From contig NZ_FZOD01000009.1 of the NCBI RefSeq assembly GCF_900188345.1, forward strand, positions 124,001 through 188,000: a stretch of DNA of 64,000 nt. The letters run 5' to 3'. The first letter of the stretch is position 1; every line of letters begins with the position of its first letter. The notes beneath the pieces are model-generated. The model was not told the DNA's origin. It did no database searches and worked only from the letters and a program-made list of their open reading frames with translations. This DNA is from Streptosporangium subroseum (GTDB lineage Bacteria > Actinomycetota > Actinomycetes > Streptosporangiales > Streptosporangiaceae). Positions 34,064 to 41,947 of the stretch are shown here, piece by piece. The position numbers and the translations under genes were made by a program.

Positions 34064-34833
34064 GAGGTCTCCCCGGGCAACGACTCCAGCAGGGCACGGG
34101 TGTAGGGGTGACTCGGGTCGCGCAGCACCTGTCCGCGCGGGCCCGTCTCCACGACCAGGCCCTCCCTCATCACGCTCACCTCGTCGGCGACCGCCGACAT
34201 CACGCCGAGGTCATGGGTGACGAGCAGTACGGCCAGATCCAGGTCGTCGCAGAGGCCGCGCAGCAGCCGCAGCACCCCGGCCTGGACGGTCACGTCGAGC
34301 GCGGTCGTCGGCTCGTCGGCGATGAGCACCTTCGGCGAGCAGGCCAGCGCGATCGCGATCGCGACGCGCTGGCGCATGCCCCCGGAGAACTGGTGCGGGT
34401 AGCGGTCGATCGCCGCCTCGGGGGCGGGGATGCGCACCTGGCCCAGCAGTTCGACGGCCCTGGCCCGCGCCTGTTTCCTGCCCAGACCCAGGTGGTGACG
34501 CATGTGCTCGGTGATCTGGCGGCCGACCGACAGCATCGGGTGCAGGCTGGTCGCCGGATCCTGGAAGATCATGGCGATCTCGCCGCCGCGCACCGCGTTG
34601 AGCTCCTTGGGCGGCAGGGTGAGCAGGTCACGCTCTCCCAGCGTGACGCGGCCGCTGACGCGGGCTCCGTGCGGGAGCAGTCCCAGCACGGCCAGGCCGG
34701 TCATCGTCTTACCCGAGCCGCTCTCGCCGGCCAGGCCGTGCACGCGGCCGGACCGCAGGTCGAGGTCGACACCGCGCAGGATCTCCTTGCCGCCGATGGA
34801 GACCTTCAGATCGGAGATGGCGAGAAGGCTCAC
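34060..34833 (-). CDS. Oligopeptide ABC transporter ATP-binding protein (DppD/OppD type)
   Basis: The 257-aa ATPase has Walker [11 protein letters not shown]-loop [20 protein letters not shown], signature [18 protein letters not shown], Walker [15 protein letters not shown] and H-loop [10 protein letters not shown]. It is short for DppD: the Cys-rich oligo_HPY tail is absent and it ends at [14 protein letters not shown]. Start GTG 34833 overlaps the permease stop by GTGA. It forms an ATPase heterodimer with the next gene. Confidence 0.95.
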   Translation of the reverse strand: MSLLAISDLKVSIGGKEILRGVDLDLRSGRVHGLAGESGSGKTMTGLAVLGLLPHGARVSGRVTLGERDLLTLPPKELNAVRGGEIAMIFQDPATSLHPMLSVGRQITEHMRHHLGLGRKQARARAVELLGQVRIPAPEAAIDRYPHQFSGGMRQRVAIAIALACSPKVLIADEPTTALDVTVQAGVLRLLRGLCDDLDLAVLLVTHDLGVMSAVADEVSVMREGLVVETGPRGQVLRDPSHPYTRALLESLPGETS

Positions 34834-35669
34834 AACGCACGCTCCTTGATGGCGCGGGCCGTCCGGGGGTCGAGGGCGTCGCGCAGCGTGTCGCCCAGGA
34901 AGTTGAAGGCGAGCACGACCGTCAGGATGGCCAGGCCGGGGAAGGTCGCCACCCACCAGCTGTCGAAGACCTCCACGCCGGAGGCGACCATCGCGCCCCA
35001 CTCGGGAGACGGCGGCTTCGCGCCGAGCCCGAGGAACGACAGGCCCGACAGCAGCAGCAGCGCGGTGCCGATGTCGAGGGTCGCGAGCACCAGGATCGGC
35101 CCGGTGATGTTCGGCAGCACGTCCACCCGGAGCGAGCGCCAGGCGGAGAAGCCGAGCAGCCGCCCGCTCACCACGAACTCGCGTTCGCGTACGCCCAGCA
35201 CCAGGCCGCGGGTGACGCGGGCGTAGGCGGGCCAGGCGACGACGAGTACGGCGAGCACGGCGTTGGTGAGGCTCGCGCCGAGTGCCGCGGCGACGACCAT
35301 GGCCAGGATCACGGTGGGGAAGGCGAAGACGAGGTCGGCGAACCGCATGATCGTCTCATCAATCCATTTACCGAAATATCCGGCGCAGGCGCCGAGAAGG
35401 CCGCCGATCAGCACCGAGAGCACGACCAGCAGCAGCGTCAGCGGGATCGACAGCCGAGCGCCGTACATCACCCTGCTCAGGATGTCCCGGCCGAGCTGGT
35501 CGGTGCCGAACCAGTGGCCCGGTCCGGGTGAGGTCAGTCGCGGCAGGTCCTGGGCGAGCGGGTCGTGCGGCGCCAGCAGCGGGGCGGCCAGCGCGATCAC
35601 GATCCAGGCGAGCGCGATCACCCCGCCGACGATCGCCAGCGGCTGCCGCCAGGCCTGGGGGAGTTTCAC
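34830..35669 (-). CDS. Peptide ABC transporter permease (DppC/OppC type)
   Basis: The 279-aa membrane protein has the DppC N-terminus (APLLAPHDPLAQDLPRLTSP, HWFGTDQLGRDILSRVMYGA) and five or six helices. The EAA loop (VREREFVVSGRLLGFSAWRS) contacts the ATPases. The C-terminal LLSGLSFLGLGAKPPSPEWG is typical. GTG 35669 overlaps the upstream permease stop by GTGA. It heterodimerises with the DppB-type permease. Confidence 0.95.
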   Translation of the reverse strand: MKLPQAWRQPLAIVGGVIALAWIVIALAAPLLAPHDPLAQDLPRLTSPGPGHWFGTDQLGRDILSRVMYGARLSIPLTLLLVVLSVLIGGLLGACAGYFGKWIDETIMRFADLVFAFPTVILAMVVAAALGASLTNAVLAVLVVAWPAYARVTRGLVLGVREREFVVSGRLLGFSAWRSLRVDVLPNITGPILVLATLDIGTALLLLSGLSFLGLGAKPPSPEWGAMVASGVEVFDSWWVATFPGLAILTVVLAFNFLGDTLRDALDPRTARAIKERAL

Positions 35670-36772
35670 TGGAGTCTCACTCTGGGGTCGATGACGCCGT
35701 ACAACACGTCGACGATCAGGTTGATGACGAGGTAGACGCCACCCACCACCAGGCCGACGCCCATCACGGCGGGCAGGTCGAGGGTGGTCGCGCTCTTGTA
35801 GGCGTACTGCCCGACGCCCGGCCAGGCGAAGATCGCCTCGACGAGCACGGTGCCGGACAGCAGGCTGCCGAAGGCCAGGCCCGCGACCGTGATGATCGGC
35901 ACCAGCGCCGAGCGCAGCACGTAGCGGAGCAGGATCACCCGGGGTGGCAGGCCCTTCGCCCGCGCGGCGCGCACGTAGTCCTGGCCCAGCACCTCCAGCA
36001 CCGCCGACCGGGTGAACCGGGTCAGCAGGCCGATCGTGTAGAGGGCCAGCACCAGCGCGGGAGTGAGGAGGTGGCCGACCGCCGAGGAGAACACGTCCCA
36101 CTGTCCCGAGAGCGCGGAGTCGATCGTGTAGAGCCCGGTGACGTGGGGAGGCGGGCTCATGCTCGGGTCGATGCGGCCGCTGCCCGGGGTGATCTGCAAC
36201 CGGTAGAAGAAGACGTAGAACGCCATCAGCGCCAGCCAGAACGTCGGCACCGAGATGCCGATCAGGCTGAGGACCCGGAGCAGGTGGTCGGAGAGCCGGT
36301 CACGGCGCAGCGCCGCGATCACGCCGAACGCCACGCCCGACACGAGGGAGATCAGGATCGCCACGCCGGCGAGTTCGAGAGTGGCGGGCACGAACTCCGC
36401 CAGGTCGTCGAGGACCGGGCGGTGACTCTGCTGGCTCATCCCGAGGTCACCCTGGACGACGCCCTTGAGGTGCAGCAGGTACTGCTCGGGGAGCGGCTTG
36501 TCCAGACCGTGCTCGGCCCGCCACTGCGCGACGATCGCCGGGTCGCCGAGGGCCTGCTGGCCGAGGTTGGCCGAGACGGGGTCGCCGGGGACCAGATTGG
36601 TCAGGACGAAGGTCACGAGGGTGATGCCCACGGCCAGCAGCAGCGCGGTGAGCACCCTGCGGACCAGGAAGCGCACCAGCGGGCTCCGATGACCGGCACG
36701 GCCGGTACGGCCCGGCTTTCGCGGGGCCGTACCGGCCTTCAGGTCCTTACTTGGCACCGAGGTCGGCGACAT
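35666..36772 (-). CDS. Peptide ABC transporter permease (DppB/OppB type)
   Basis: The 368-aa membrane protein has the OppB N-terminus (FLVRRVLTALLLAVGITLVT, NLVPGDPVSANLGQQAL, QYLLHLKGVVQGDLGMSQQS). The EAA loop is GQDYVRAARAKGLPPRVILL. The end is VLVEAIFAWPGVGQYAYKSA. ATG 36772 lies 26 bp inside the 3' end of the substrate-binding gene. An N-terminal basic extension of about 30 residues precedes the first helix, so a later GTG is possible. Confidence 0.93.
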   Translation of the reverse strand: MSPTSVPSKDLKAGTAPRKPGRTGRAGHRSPLVRFLVRRVLTALLLAVGITLVTFVLTNLVPGDPVSANLGQQALGDPAIVAQWRAEHGLDKPLPEQYLLHLKGVVQGDLGMSQQSHRPVLDDLAEFVPATLELAGVAILISLVSGVAFGVIAALRRDRLSDHLLRVLSLIGISVPTFWLALMAFYVFFYRLQITPGSGRIDPSMSPPPHVTGLYTIDSALSGQWDVFSSAVGHLLTPALVLALYTIGLLTRFTRSAVLEVLGQDYVRAARAKGLPPRVILLRYVLRSALVPIITVAGLAFGSLLSGTVLVEAIFAWPGVGQYAYKSATTLDLPAVMGVGLVVGGVYLVINLIVDVLYGVIDPRVRLQ

Positions 36773-38354
36773 CGACGGTCCACACCGGGTGATATTCCAG
36801 GCCGGTGACGGACGCGGCCGTCACGATGTTCTGGCTGGGCTGGATCAACGGGATGAACGGGCCCGAGGCGTTCAGTTTCGTCTGGAGGTCGACGTAGGCC
36901 TGCTTCCTGGCCTCGTCGCCGATGGTGGCGGCCGTCGTGTCGCCGGCCGCCTCCAGTTCCTTGTCGGAACCGGCCTTCCACCCGGCCCGCAGGCCCACGA
37001 GCTTGCCGGGCAGGAACGCCAGGTAGTCGCTGGGGTCCGGGTAGTCGGGGCCCCAGTACCACAGGCCCAGCTCCTCCTTGCCGTTGCGGTAGTTGTCCAG
37101 GGCCGTGGTGACCGGCGCGGGAGTGAGCTCCACGGTGATGCCGACCTCCTTGAGGTTGGCCTGGATCCGCTCGGCGAGTGGCTGGAAGGACAGGCCGTTG
37201 ACGGTCAGCTCGCTGGGGTACTCCAGCTTGACCGTCGGGCTGGCCTCGCCGCTCTCCTTGAGCGCCGCCTTGGCGCCCTCGACGTCACGCTTGGCCGCGG
37301 CCTCCGGGGGGAGCGCGCCCAGGAGCATCGAGGGGATCACCCCGGGCGCCTGCACCGAACCCTCGCCCGCCAGCTCCAGCAGCCCGTCGTAGTCGACGCC
37401 CTTACGGATGGCCTCGGCGAACTTGGGGTTGGAGGTGACCTTGCTGACCGAGGGGTCCTGGTTGGCGAGCAGGAAGATCACGTTGGCCGAGGCCGTCTTC
37501 TTGACCTGCAGGTTGGCCGGCATCCCGGCGACCTGGTCGCCGGAGAGGTTCAGCGCGACCTGGCTGTCGCCCCGCGAGATGTTGAGCTTCTGCGTCGCGG
37601 CCTCGACGTTGCGGATCACGACCTTGTCGTAGACCGGCTTGGCCGGGCCCCAGTACTTCGCGTTCGCCTTGAGCACGACCTGGCTGCTGACGTTGAACGA
37701 CTCGATCGTGTACGGCCCCGAGCCGGCGGAGGCGGAGTTGAGGTACTGCTCGGCCTTGTCACCGGTGTCGGCGGTGGCGCCGTGCTCCTTGGCCACCTTG
37801 GAGTTGAGGATGCCCAGCGCGGGGTTGGGCAGGATGTACGGCAGCGCGGGGTTGGCGTTCTTCGACGTCAGCGTGATCGTGTTCGCGTCGGTCTTGGCCA
37901 CCTCCACGCCGTCGAGCAGGAACGACGGCGTGCCCTTCATGTCGCGCACGCGGTCCAGCGAGAAGACGACGTCGTCGGCGGTGACCGGCGAGCCGTCGGC
38001 GAACGTGGCGCCCTGGCGGAGCTTGAGCGTCAGCGTCTTGCCGTCGCCGGACAGGTCGAACGACTCGGCGAGGGCCGGCACCGGCTTGGTGACGTCGGAG
38101 CCCTCGAACGTGAGAAGGGTCTCGTAGGCCGCCTTGCCGATGATCAGGCCGGTCGGCTCGTAGGTCCGTCCGGGGTCGGCCGTCTTGAGATCGAAGGAGG
38201 TGTCGATCACGAGCGTCTTGGCGGCGGCGGTGCCACCGCTCTGGGACGTCGTGGACGAGCCGCCGCTCGAGCAGGCGGCAAGGGCGAGGGCGCCGGTGAG
38301 CAGCACCGGCAGCAGGGCCGCCTTCGCCCCGGGGCGCCGTGAACGGATCGCCAT
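36747..38354 (-). CDS. Peptide ABC transporter substrate-binding lipoprotein (SBP_bac_5)
   Basis: The 535-aa lipoprotein has signal peptide and lipobox LPVLLTGALALAACSSGG (Cys 28), then a cluster-C binding fold: TYEPTGLIIGKAAYETLLTF, LTLKLRQGATFADGSPVTAD DVVFSLDR-type entry and SGPYTIESFNVSSQVVLKAN. It captures peptides or comparable solutes outside the membrane and delivers them to the two permeases. It is the first gene of a fully overlapping six-gene operon (36747-38354 down to 32178). The operon faces an AsnC-type regulator, suggesting amino-acid-responsive control. Confidence 0.95.
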   Translation of the reverse strand: MAIRSRRPGAKAALLPVLLTGALALAACSSGGSSTTSQSGGTAAAKTLVIDTSFDLKTADPGRTYEPTGLIIGKAAYETLLTFEGSDVTKPVPALAESFDLSGDGKTLTLKLRQGATFADGSPVTADDVVFSLDRVRDMKGTPSFLLDGVEVAKTDANTITLTSKNANPALPYILPNPALGILNSKVAKEHGATADTGDKAEQYLNSASAGSGPYTIESFNVSSQVVLKANAKYWGPAKPVYDKVVIRNVEAATQKLNISRGDSQVALNLSGDQVAGMPANLQVKKTASANVIFLLANQDPSVSKVTSNPKFAEAIRKGVDYDGLLELAGEGSVQAPGVIPSMLLGALPPEAAAKRDVEGAKAALKESGEASPTVKLEYPSELTVNGLSFQPLAERIQANLKEVGITVELTPAPVTTALDNYRNGKEELGLWYWGPDYPDPSDYLAFLPGKLVGLRAGWKAGSDKELEAAGDTTAATIGDEARKQAYVDLQTKLNASGPFIPLIQPSQNIVTAASVTGLEYHPVWTVDVADLGAK

Positions 38355-38473
38355 TCTGTGTCCTCCGAAAATATGCCATGTGAGCGTTTAGTCGCCGATG
38401 GCCATGGATTGTCCGGCAGAACGTCCAGCTCATGGGGCTAAGCTGGGACAAATATGACTTAGGGGGCATTGAG
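38355..38473. promoter_or_regulatory. Divergent promoter region, peptide operon and AsnC regulator
   Basis: 119 bp separate the two start codons. The stretch is AT-richer than the flanks and contains a short near-palindrome around 38398-38412 (gatggccatggat). It is a likely Lrp/AsnC binding region. No exact operator can be fixed by eye. Confidence 0.4.
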
Positions 38474-39157
38474 ATGACCGAAACGTCAAGGGGCACGGTT
38501 CATGAAGGCGGTCAACCTGGACGGATCGGCATCGGCCTGGAGCTCGACGCGACACATCTGAAGATCCTTGAGGTGCTGCGCGAGAACGGCAGGATCTCCG
38601 TGGCGGCCCTGGCCGAGCGGGTCGGCATCTCGCGGGCGAACGCCTACACGCGCTTCGAGGCATTGCGCGCCGACGGCGCGATCAAACGGTTCACGGCGGA
38701 GATCGACCATGTCCGCGCAGGTCTCGGCATCACCGCGTTGATCTTCGTGACCGTCCGGCAGCAGATGTGGCGCCAGTTCCGCGCCCAGCTCGCGACGATG
38801 CCCGAGGTGGAGTACTGCGCGATCACGACGGGCCAGCACGACGCGATGATTCAGATCCGCGTGACCGACGTCGCCGCCGTGCACGCGATGGTGACCGACC
38901 GGCTGGCGAACATTCCGGCGGTTAAGGCCACCGAGACGGTCTTCATTCTGGACGAGGTGCTCAGGCGGCCCTACGTCCTGCCGAGCGACCGCGGCCCCGG
39001 CCGGTCCGCCCGCCGCCCGGCCGCCGACCCCGTGGGAGGCTCCGGAACTTCCGGAGCCTCGGGAAACTCCGGGGGCTCGGGGGAAGAGGTACCCCTGGGC
39101 ATGATGCGCTTCGTCGGTGCGGCCGAAGGCCGTGCCCAGCTCCAGCGGGACGCCTGA
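38474..39157 (+). CDS. Lrp/AsnC family transcriptional regulator
   Basis: The 227-aa regulator has an N-terminal winged helix (LDATHLKILEVLRENGRISV, AALAERVGISRANAYTRFEA). The RAM/AsnC ligand domain follows (LGITALIFVTVRQQMWRQFR, AQLATMPEVEYCAITTGQHD, TETVFILDEVL). A low-complexity Gly/Ser tail of about 60 residues follows residue 165, which is unusual for the family. It is divergent from the peptide-uptake operon and probably controls it in response to an amino acid. Confidence 0.9.
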   Translation: MTETSRGTVHEGGQPGRIGIGLELDATHLKILEVLRENGRISVAALAERVGISRANAYTRFEALRADGAIKRFTAEIDHVRAGLGITALIFVTVRQQMWRQFRAQLATMPEVEYCAITTGQHDAMIQIRVTDVAAVHAMVTDRLANIPAVKATETVFILDEVLRRPYVLPSDRGPGRSARRPAADPVGGSGTSGASGNSGGSGEEVPLGMMRFVGAAEGRAQLQRDA

Positions 39158-39262
39158 ACCATCCGGTACGGCACCCAGCTTGACCAGAGGATTGTCTCCG
39201 TCCCCTGACCGGTTGCCTCAGGGGACGGGTGCCGTTCTCCGTGGTGGGAAACCCGGTGAAAC

Positions 39263-39613
39263 TTACCCGCGGATCTCCGTGCACACGCTCACGTGCGCCG
39301 TGTCGTCCCCGGCGAACTGGAACTCCTCGACCAGGTTCAGCCGCCCGTCGGGGAGGGCTTCGATCCGGCTGCTGCTCTGCCCGCCGACGCGGTCTCCGTT
39401 CTTGGTCAGATGGACGTAGGTCAACTCGATCCGGTCATCGTCCCTGGTGCCGACGAAGCGTCCATGGACCACCGTGTCACCGGTGTAGTCGCCCCAGATG
39501 ATGCCGCCGGACTCCCGGTAGGAGAACTCGGTGGGCCCGTCCGGATCCACCGCGCTCGCCGTCGAGCTGACCATGACGAACCTGCGGTCGTTGAGAAGGT
39601 CGTTGTCGTTCAC
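39263..39613 (-). CDS. Small beta-barrel protein of the misnamed n-acetylglutamate synthase-like family
   Basis: The 116-aa product begins at GTG 39613 (GGAG two to three bases upstream): LLNDRRFVMVSSTASAVDPD, then SYRESGGIIWGDYTGDTVVH and RIEALPDGRLNLVEEFQF. This follows a family of small proteins often labelled n-acetylglutamate synthase without evidence. The longer frame to 39739 has poor codon usage and is not used. The function is unknown. It is convergent with the AsnC gene. Confidence 0.65.
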   Translation of the reverse strand: MNDNDLLNDRRFVMVSSTASAVDPDGPTEFSYRESGGIIWGDYTGDTVVHGRFVGTRDDDRIELTYVHLTKNGDRVGGQSSSRIEALPDGRLNLVEEFQFAGDDTAHVSVCTEIRG

Positions 39614-39896
39614 GTCTCCGCATCGTGCCGCTCCACCGGGCATCCGCAACCGAGGTTGGACGTTCTGCTCACCTACGGCATTCGTGAGTGGTGATCCGTC
39701 CAGCCGGACGCCGATCCGGCGGGGGTGGGCGAGATCCATGCGTTCCCACCGGGGAAGGACATCCGCCTGACCGGCACCCGGAATCCGGCCTGCAATGCCC
39801 GGTGGTGCCGAGGCCGTCTCCCGAAGAACAGGGCGGTGTCCCGGGCCGTGACATCTCGGCGCAGGTGATCCGCGATCCGAAGAATTTTGCCGAAGC

Positions 39897-39923
39897 TGTC
39901 ACAGACCGGAGGGCTGCCCTGTC
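39897..39923 (+). promoter_or_regulatory. ECF41-like promoter for the cupin gene
   Basis: TGTCACA at 39897-39903, N16, TGTC at 39920-39923 (context GCCCTGTCTCAGC). The flanking bases also match the promoter at 29979-30005. The leader to ATG 40125 is about 195 nt. Confidence 0.7.
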
Positions 39924-40081
39924 TCAGCCGGTGATCGGATGGCAGTGGAGCACGAGCGCCACCTCGGAACGGAACCGGGCGAGCGGATCCCGTCGCCGGT
40001 CGGTGACGGGGAGGCTTCGGGGTTGCCCGGACCGATGAACCGCGAACCGACAGACCCGACTGGAAGGCCGGGTGCTGGAAT

Positions 40082-40101
40082 CCCCGGTTTTCAAACCGGG
40101 G
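40082..40101 (+). promoter_or_regulatory. Perfect palindrome in the cupin leader
   Basis: CCCCGGTTTTCAAACCGGGG forms a 9-bp inverted repeat around TC, ending 23 bp before the start codon. In RNA it would form a tight hairpin just ahead of the AGGAGG site. As DNA it could be a repressor operator. Confidence 0.5.
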
Positions 40102-40124
40102 AGGACGTCAAGGAGGTGCTTCTC

Positions 40125-40562
40125 ATGTCCGACAGTGATCCGACAACCACCGGGCGGAAGCCGAGATCGACCGCGTGGCAGACGGCGATCACCACGCTGC
40201 AGGAGGCGGAACCGCCCTTCATCCCGGCGGGAGCTCACGTGATGACCATCGTCGTCGAGTTTCCGCCCGGCGATCCCGGTACGCCGCCGCACCGGCACAC
40301 CGGCCCGGCGTTCGGTTACGTGCTGGAAGGCGCGATGCTGTTCGAGCTGGAAGGCGAGTCGGAGCGGGTCGTGCGCGCGGGAGAGGCGTTCTGGGAGCCG
40401 GGCGGCGACGTCATCCACTACCAGGACGGCAACAACCGCGACGACGTCCCGCTCCGCTTCACCGTCACCATGATGTGTGAGCCCGGCAAGCCGATGCTCA
40501 CCCTGGTCGACGACGAGGAGCTCGCCCAGCGCCGGGACCGCCGTGCCCCTCGGCGGTCCTGA
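40125..40562 (+). CDS. Cupin domain protein
   Basis: The 145-aa small cupin has motif 1 PPHRHTGPAFGYVLEGAMLF (His ligands) and motif 2 in VRAGEAFWEPGGDVIHYQDG. It binds a metal, probably Fe or Mn. AGGAGG at 40110-40115 fixes ATG 40125; the frame upstream is fortuitous. It is probably driven by the ECF41-like promoter at 39897 and so shares a regulon with the NmrA-like gene and the kinase pair. Small cupins often act in detoxification or quercetinase-like oxidation; the substrate is unknown. Confidence 0.88.
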   Translation: MSDSDPTTTGRKPRSTAWQTAITTLQEAEPPFIPAGAHVMTIVVEFPPGDPGTPPHRHTGPAFGYVLEGAMLFELEGESERVVRAGEAFWEPGGDVIHYQDGNNRDDVPLRFTVTMMCEPGKPMLTLVDDEELAQRRDRRAPRRS

Positions 40563-40662
40563 ACGGCCCGGGAAGAGTGCGGCCTTCGGCGGGCTGCCCT
40601 GGCCCGATCCATGAGGTGAGGTGGGCCTTTCCGCTCTGGGGAGGCGACCGCCGGTGAAAACC

Positions 40663-41595
40663 TCAGGCGGCGGTGAATTCGACCCGGGCCAGCCGCTCGG
40701 AGACGTCCCAGAGCCGAGCCGCGTCGGCCTCGTTGCGGGCCGGCTTGTAGACGGCCAGCTCGGTCGGGCCTCCGGTGAACTGGCCGAGGCCGTCGGGGCC
40801 GTAGAAACGGCCGCCCTGCGCCTGCGGGCCGGTGGCGGCGTACAGGGCGGGGAGGATGCCTCTGTCGACGGTCTGCACGAACAGGCCCAGGCGGAGGAGT
40901 CGCTTCATGAGCGATTCGTAGGGGGCGGGGCGCCGGCGGCCCAGGTTGGGGCCGGACGCGTAAAGGTTCGTCAAGGTCGTTCCGGGGTGCGCGACGTTGC
41001 TGACGACGCCCCAGCCTCCGGCCCGGCTGCGCCGGTCGAGTTCGAGGCCGAACATCAGGTTGGCCAGCTTCGACAGCCCGTACGCGCCTGTCGGTGAATA
41101 CTTCCGCTCGCTCTGCAGGTCCTCCCAGTCGATCTTGCCGGTACGGGCGGCGCTGCTCGACATGGTGGTGACCCGGGCCTGGCCGGCTCGGAGCAGCGGC
41201 AGGATCCGTCCCACCAGTGCCATGTGGCCGATGTGGTTCGTACCGAACTGCAGCTCCAGGCCGTCGGCCGTGGTGTGGCGGGTGGCCGGTGCCATGACGC
41301 CCGCGTTGTTGATCAGGATGCCGATCGGCCGGCCCTCGCCGTTCAGCGTGTCCGCGAGCGCCGCCACGGAGTCCAGCGAGGCCAGGTCGAGCTCACGGAG
41401 GGAGACCACGGCGCCGGGAGCCGCCGAGCGAATCCGGGCGACGGCGGCGCTTCCCTTGACGGGGTTGCGGACCGGCAGTACGAGCTCGGCGCCCGCCCGA
41501 GCCAGCCGTACGGCCAGACCGAGGCCGACACCGTCGCTCGCGCCGGTCACCACGGCGAGCTTCCCGGTCAGATCGGGTACGGATACGTCCTTCAT
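40663..41595 (-). CDS. Short-chain dehydrogenase/reductase
   Basis: The 310-aa SDR has the Rossmann motif [20 protein letters not shown] near residue 16, the structural motif [11 protein letters not shown] near 95, catalytic Ser in TTMSSSAAR and [11 protein letters not shown] (YxxxK) near 180. Members of this long type resemble WW-oxidoreductase/retinol-dehydrogenase-like SDRs. ATG 41595 is used; the frame extends 13 codons further. The substrate is unknown. Confidence 0.92.
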   Translation of the reverse strand: MKDVSVPDLTGKLAVVTGASDGVGLGLAVRLARAGAELVLPVRNPVKGSAAVARIRSAAPGAVVSLRELDLASLDSVAALADTLNGEGRPIGILINNAGVMAPATRHTTADGLELQFGTNHIGHMALVGRILPLLRAGQARVTTMSSSAARTGKIDWEDLQSERKYSPTGAYGLSKLANLMFGLELDRRSRAGGWGVVSNVAHPGTTLTNLYASGPNLGRRRPAPYESLMKRLLRLGLFVQTVDRGILPALYAATGPQAQGGRFYGPDGLGQFTGGPTELAVYKPARNEADAARLWDVSERLARVEFTAA

Positions 41596-41947
41596 GACAA
41601 CTCCCTGGTCAGCGAATGCTCTCGGCCGAGCCAAGCGTCGCGGACGCCGTGAGGCGGATCCATGTCACGGTTATCCGCGGATTAAAAGTCCGTGGATGAG
41701 CACGGCGCATCCGGGTGTGGCCGATCTTGCCCGGCGACCTCGGGCGGCTGAGCGGCTCGTTCTCGTCCGTAGGGCGATTTGGCGCTCCGCCGGCCGTCAC
41801 CGATGATCTGCGGAAGTCACGCGCAGGCGGTTTTAGCATGTTGGTATTGATTGTTCTCGGTCATCCCGATCTTTGTTCATGCCGCGTTTGGCTTGCCCGT
41901 CGAAACTCATCCGTTGGCACCCCTGACAGATGGACGAAGGGCTTCAC
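41596..41947. other. 352-bp divergent intergenic region
   Basis: No gene is recognised. The part near 41830-41880 is AT-rich (tagcatgttggtattgattg) and probably holds the promoter of the PHP gene. A tccgcgga palindrome near 41675 lies on the SDR side. Confidence 0.4.

Larger units (their letters stand above)
39614..40124. other. 511-bp intergenic region upstream of the cupin gene
   Basis: No gene is recognised. It holds an ECF41-like promoter at 39897-39923 and the palindrome at 40082-40101. The open frame that continues upstream of the cupin start has no family resemblance. Confidence 0.5.

Noticed and set aside
36789..38342. 517-codon plus-strand ORF opposite the substrate-binding protein
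   Set aside because: It is a GC-driven antisense frame with no motif; the minus strand encodes an evident lipoprotein.
39614..39739. N-terminal extension of the small beta-barrel protein to 39739
   Set aside because: The added residues have poor codon usage and no family resemblance; GTG 39613 has a ribosome site and fits the family length.
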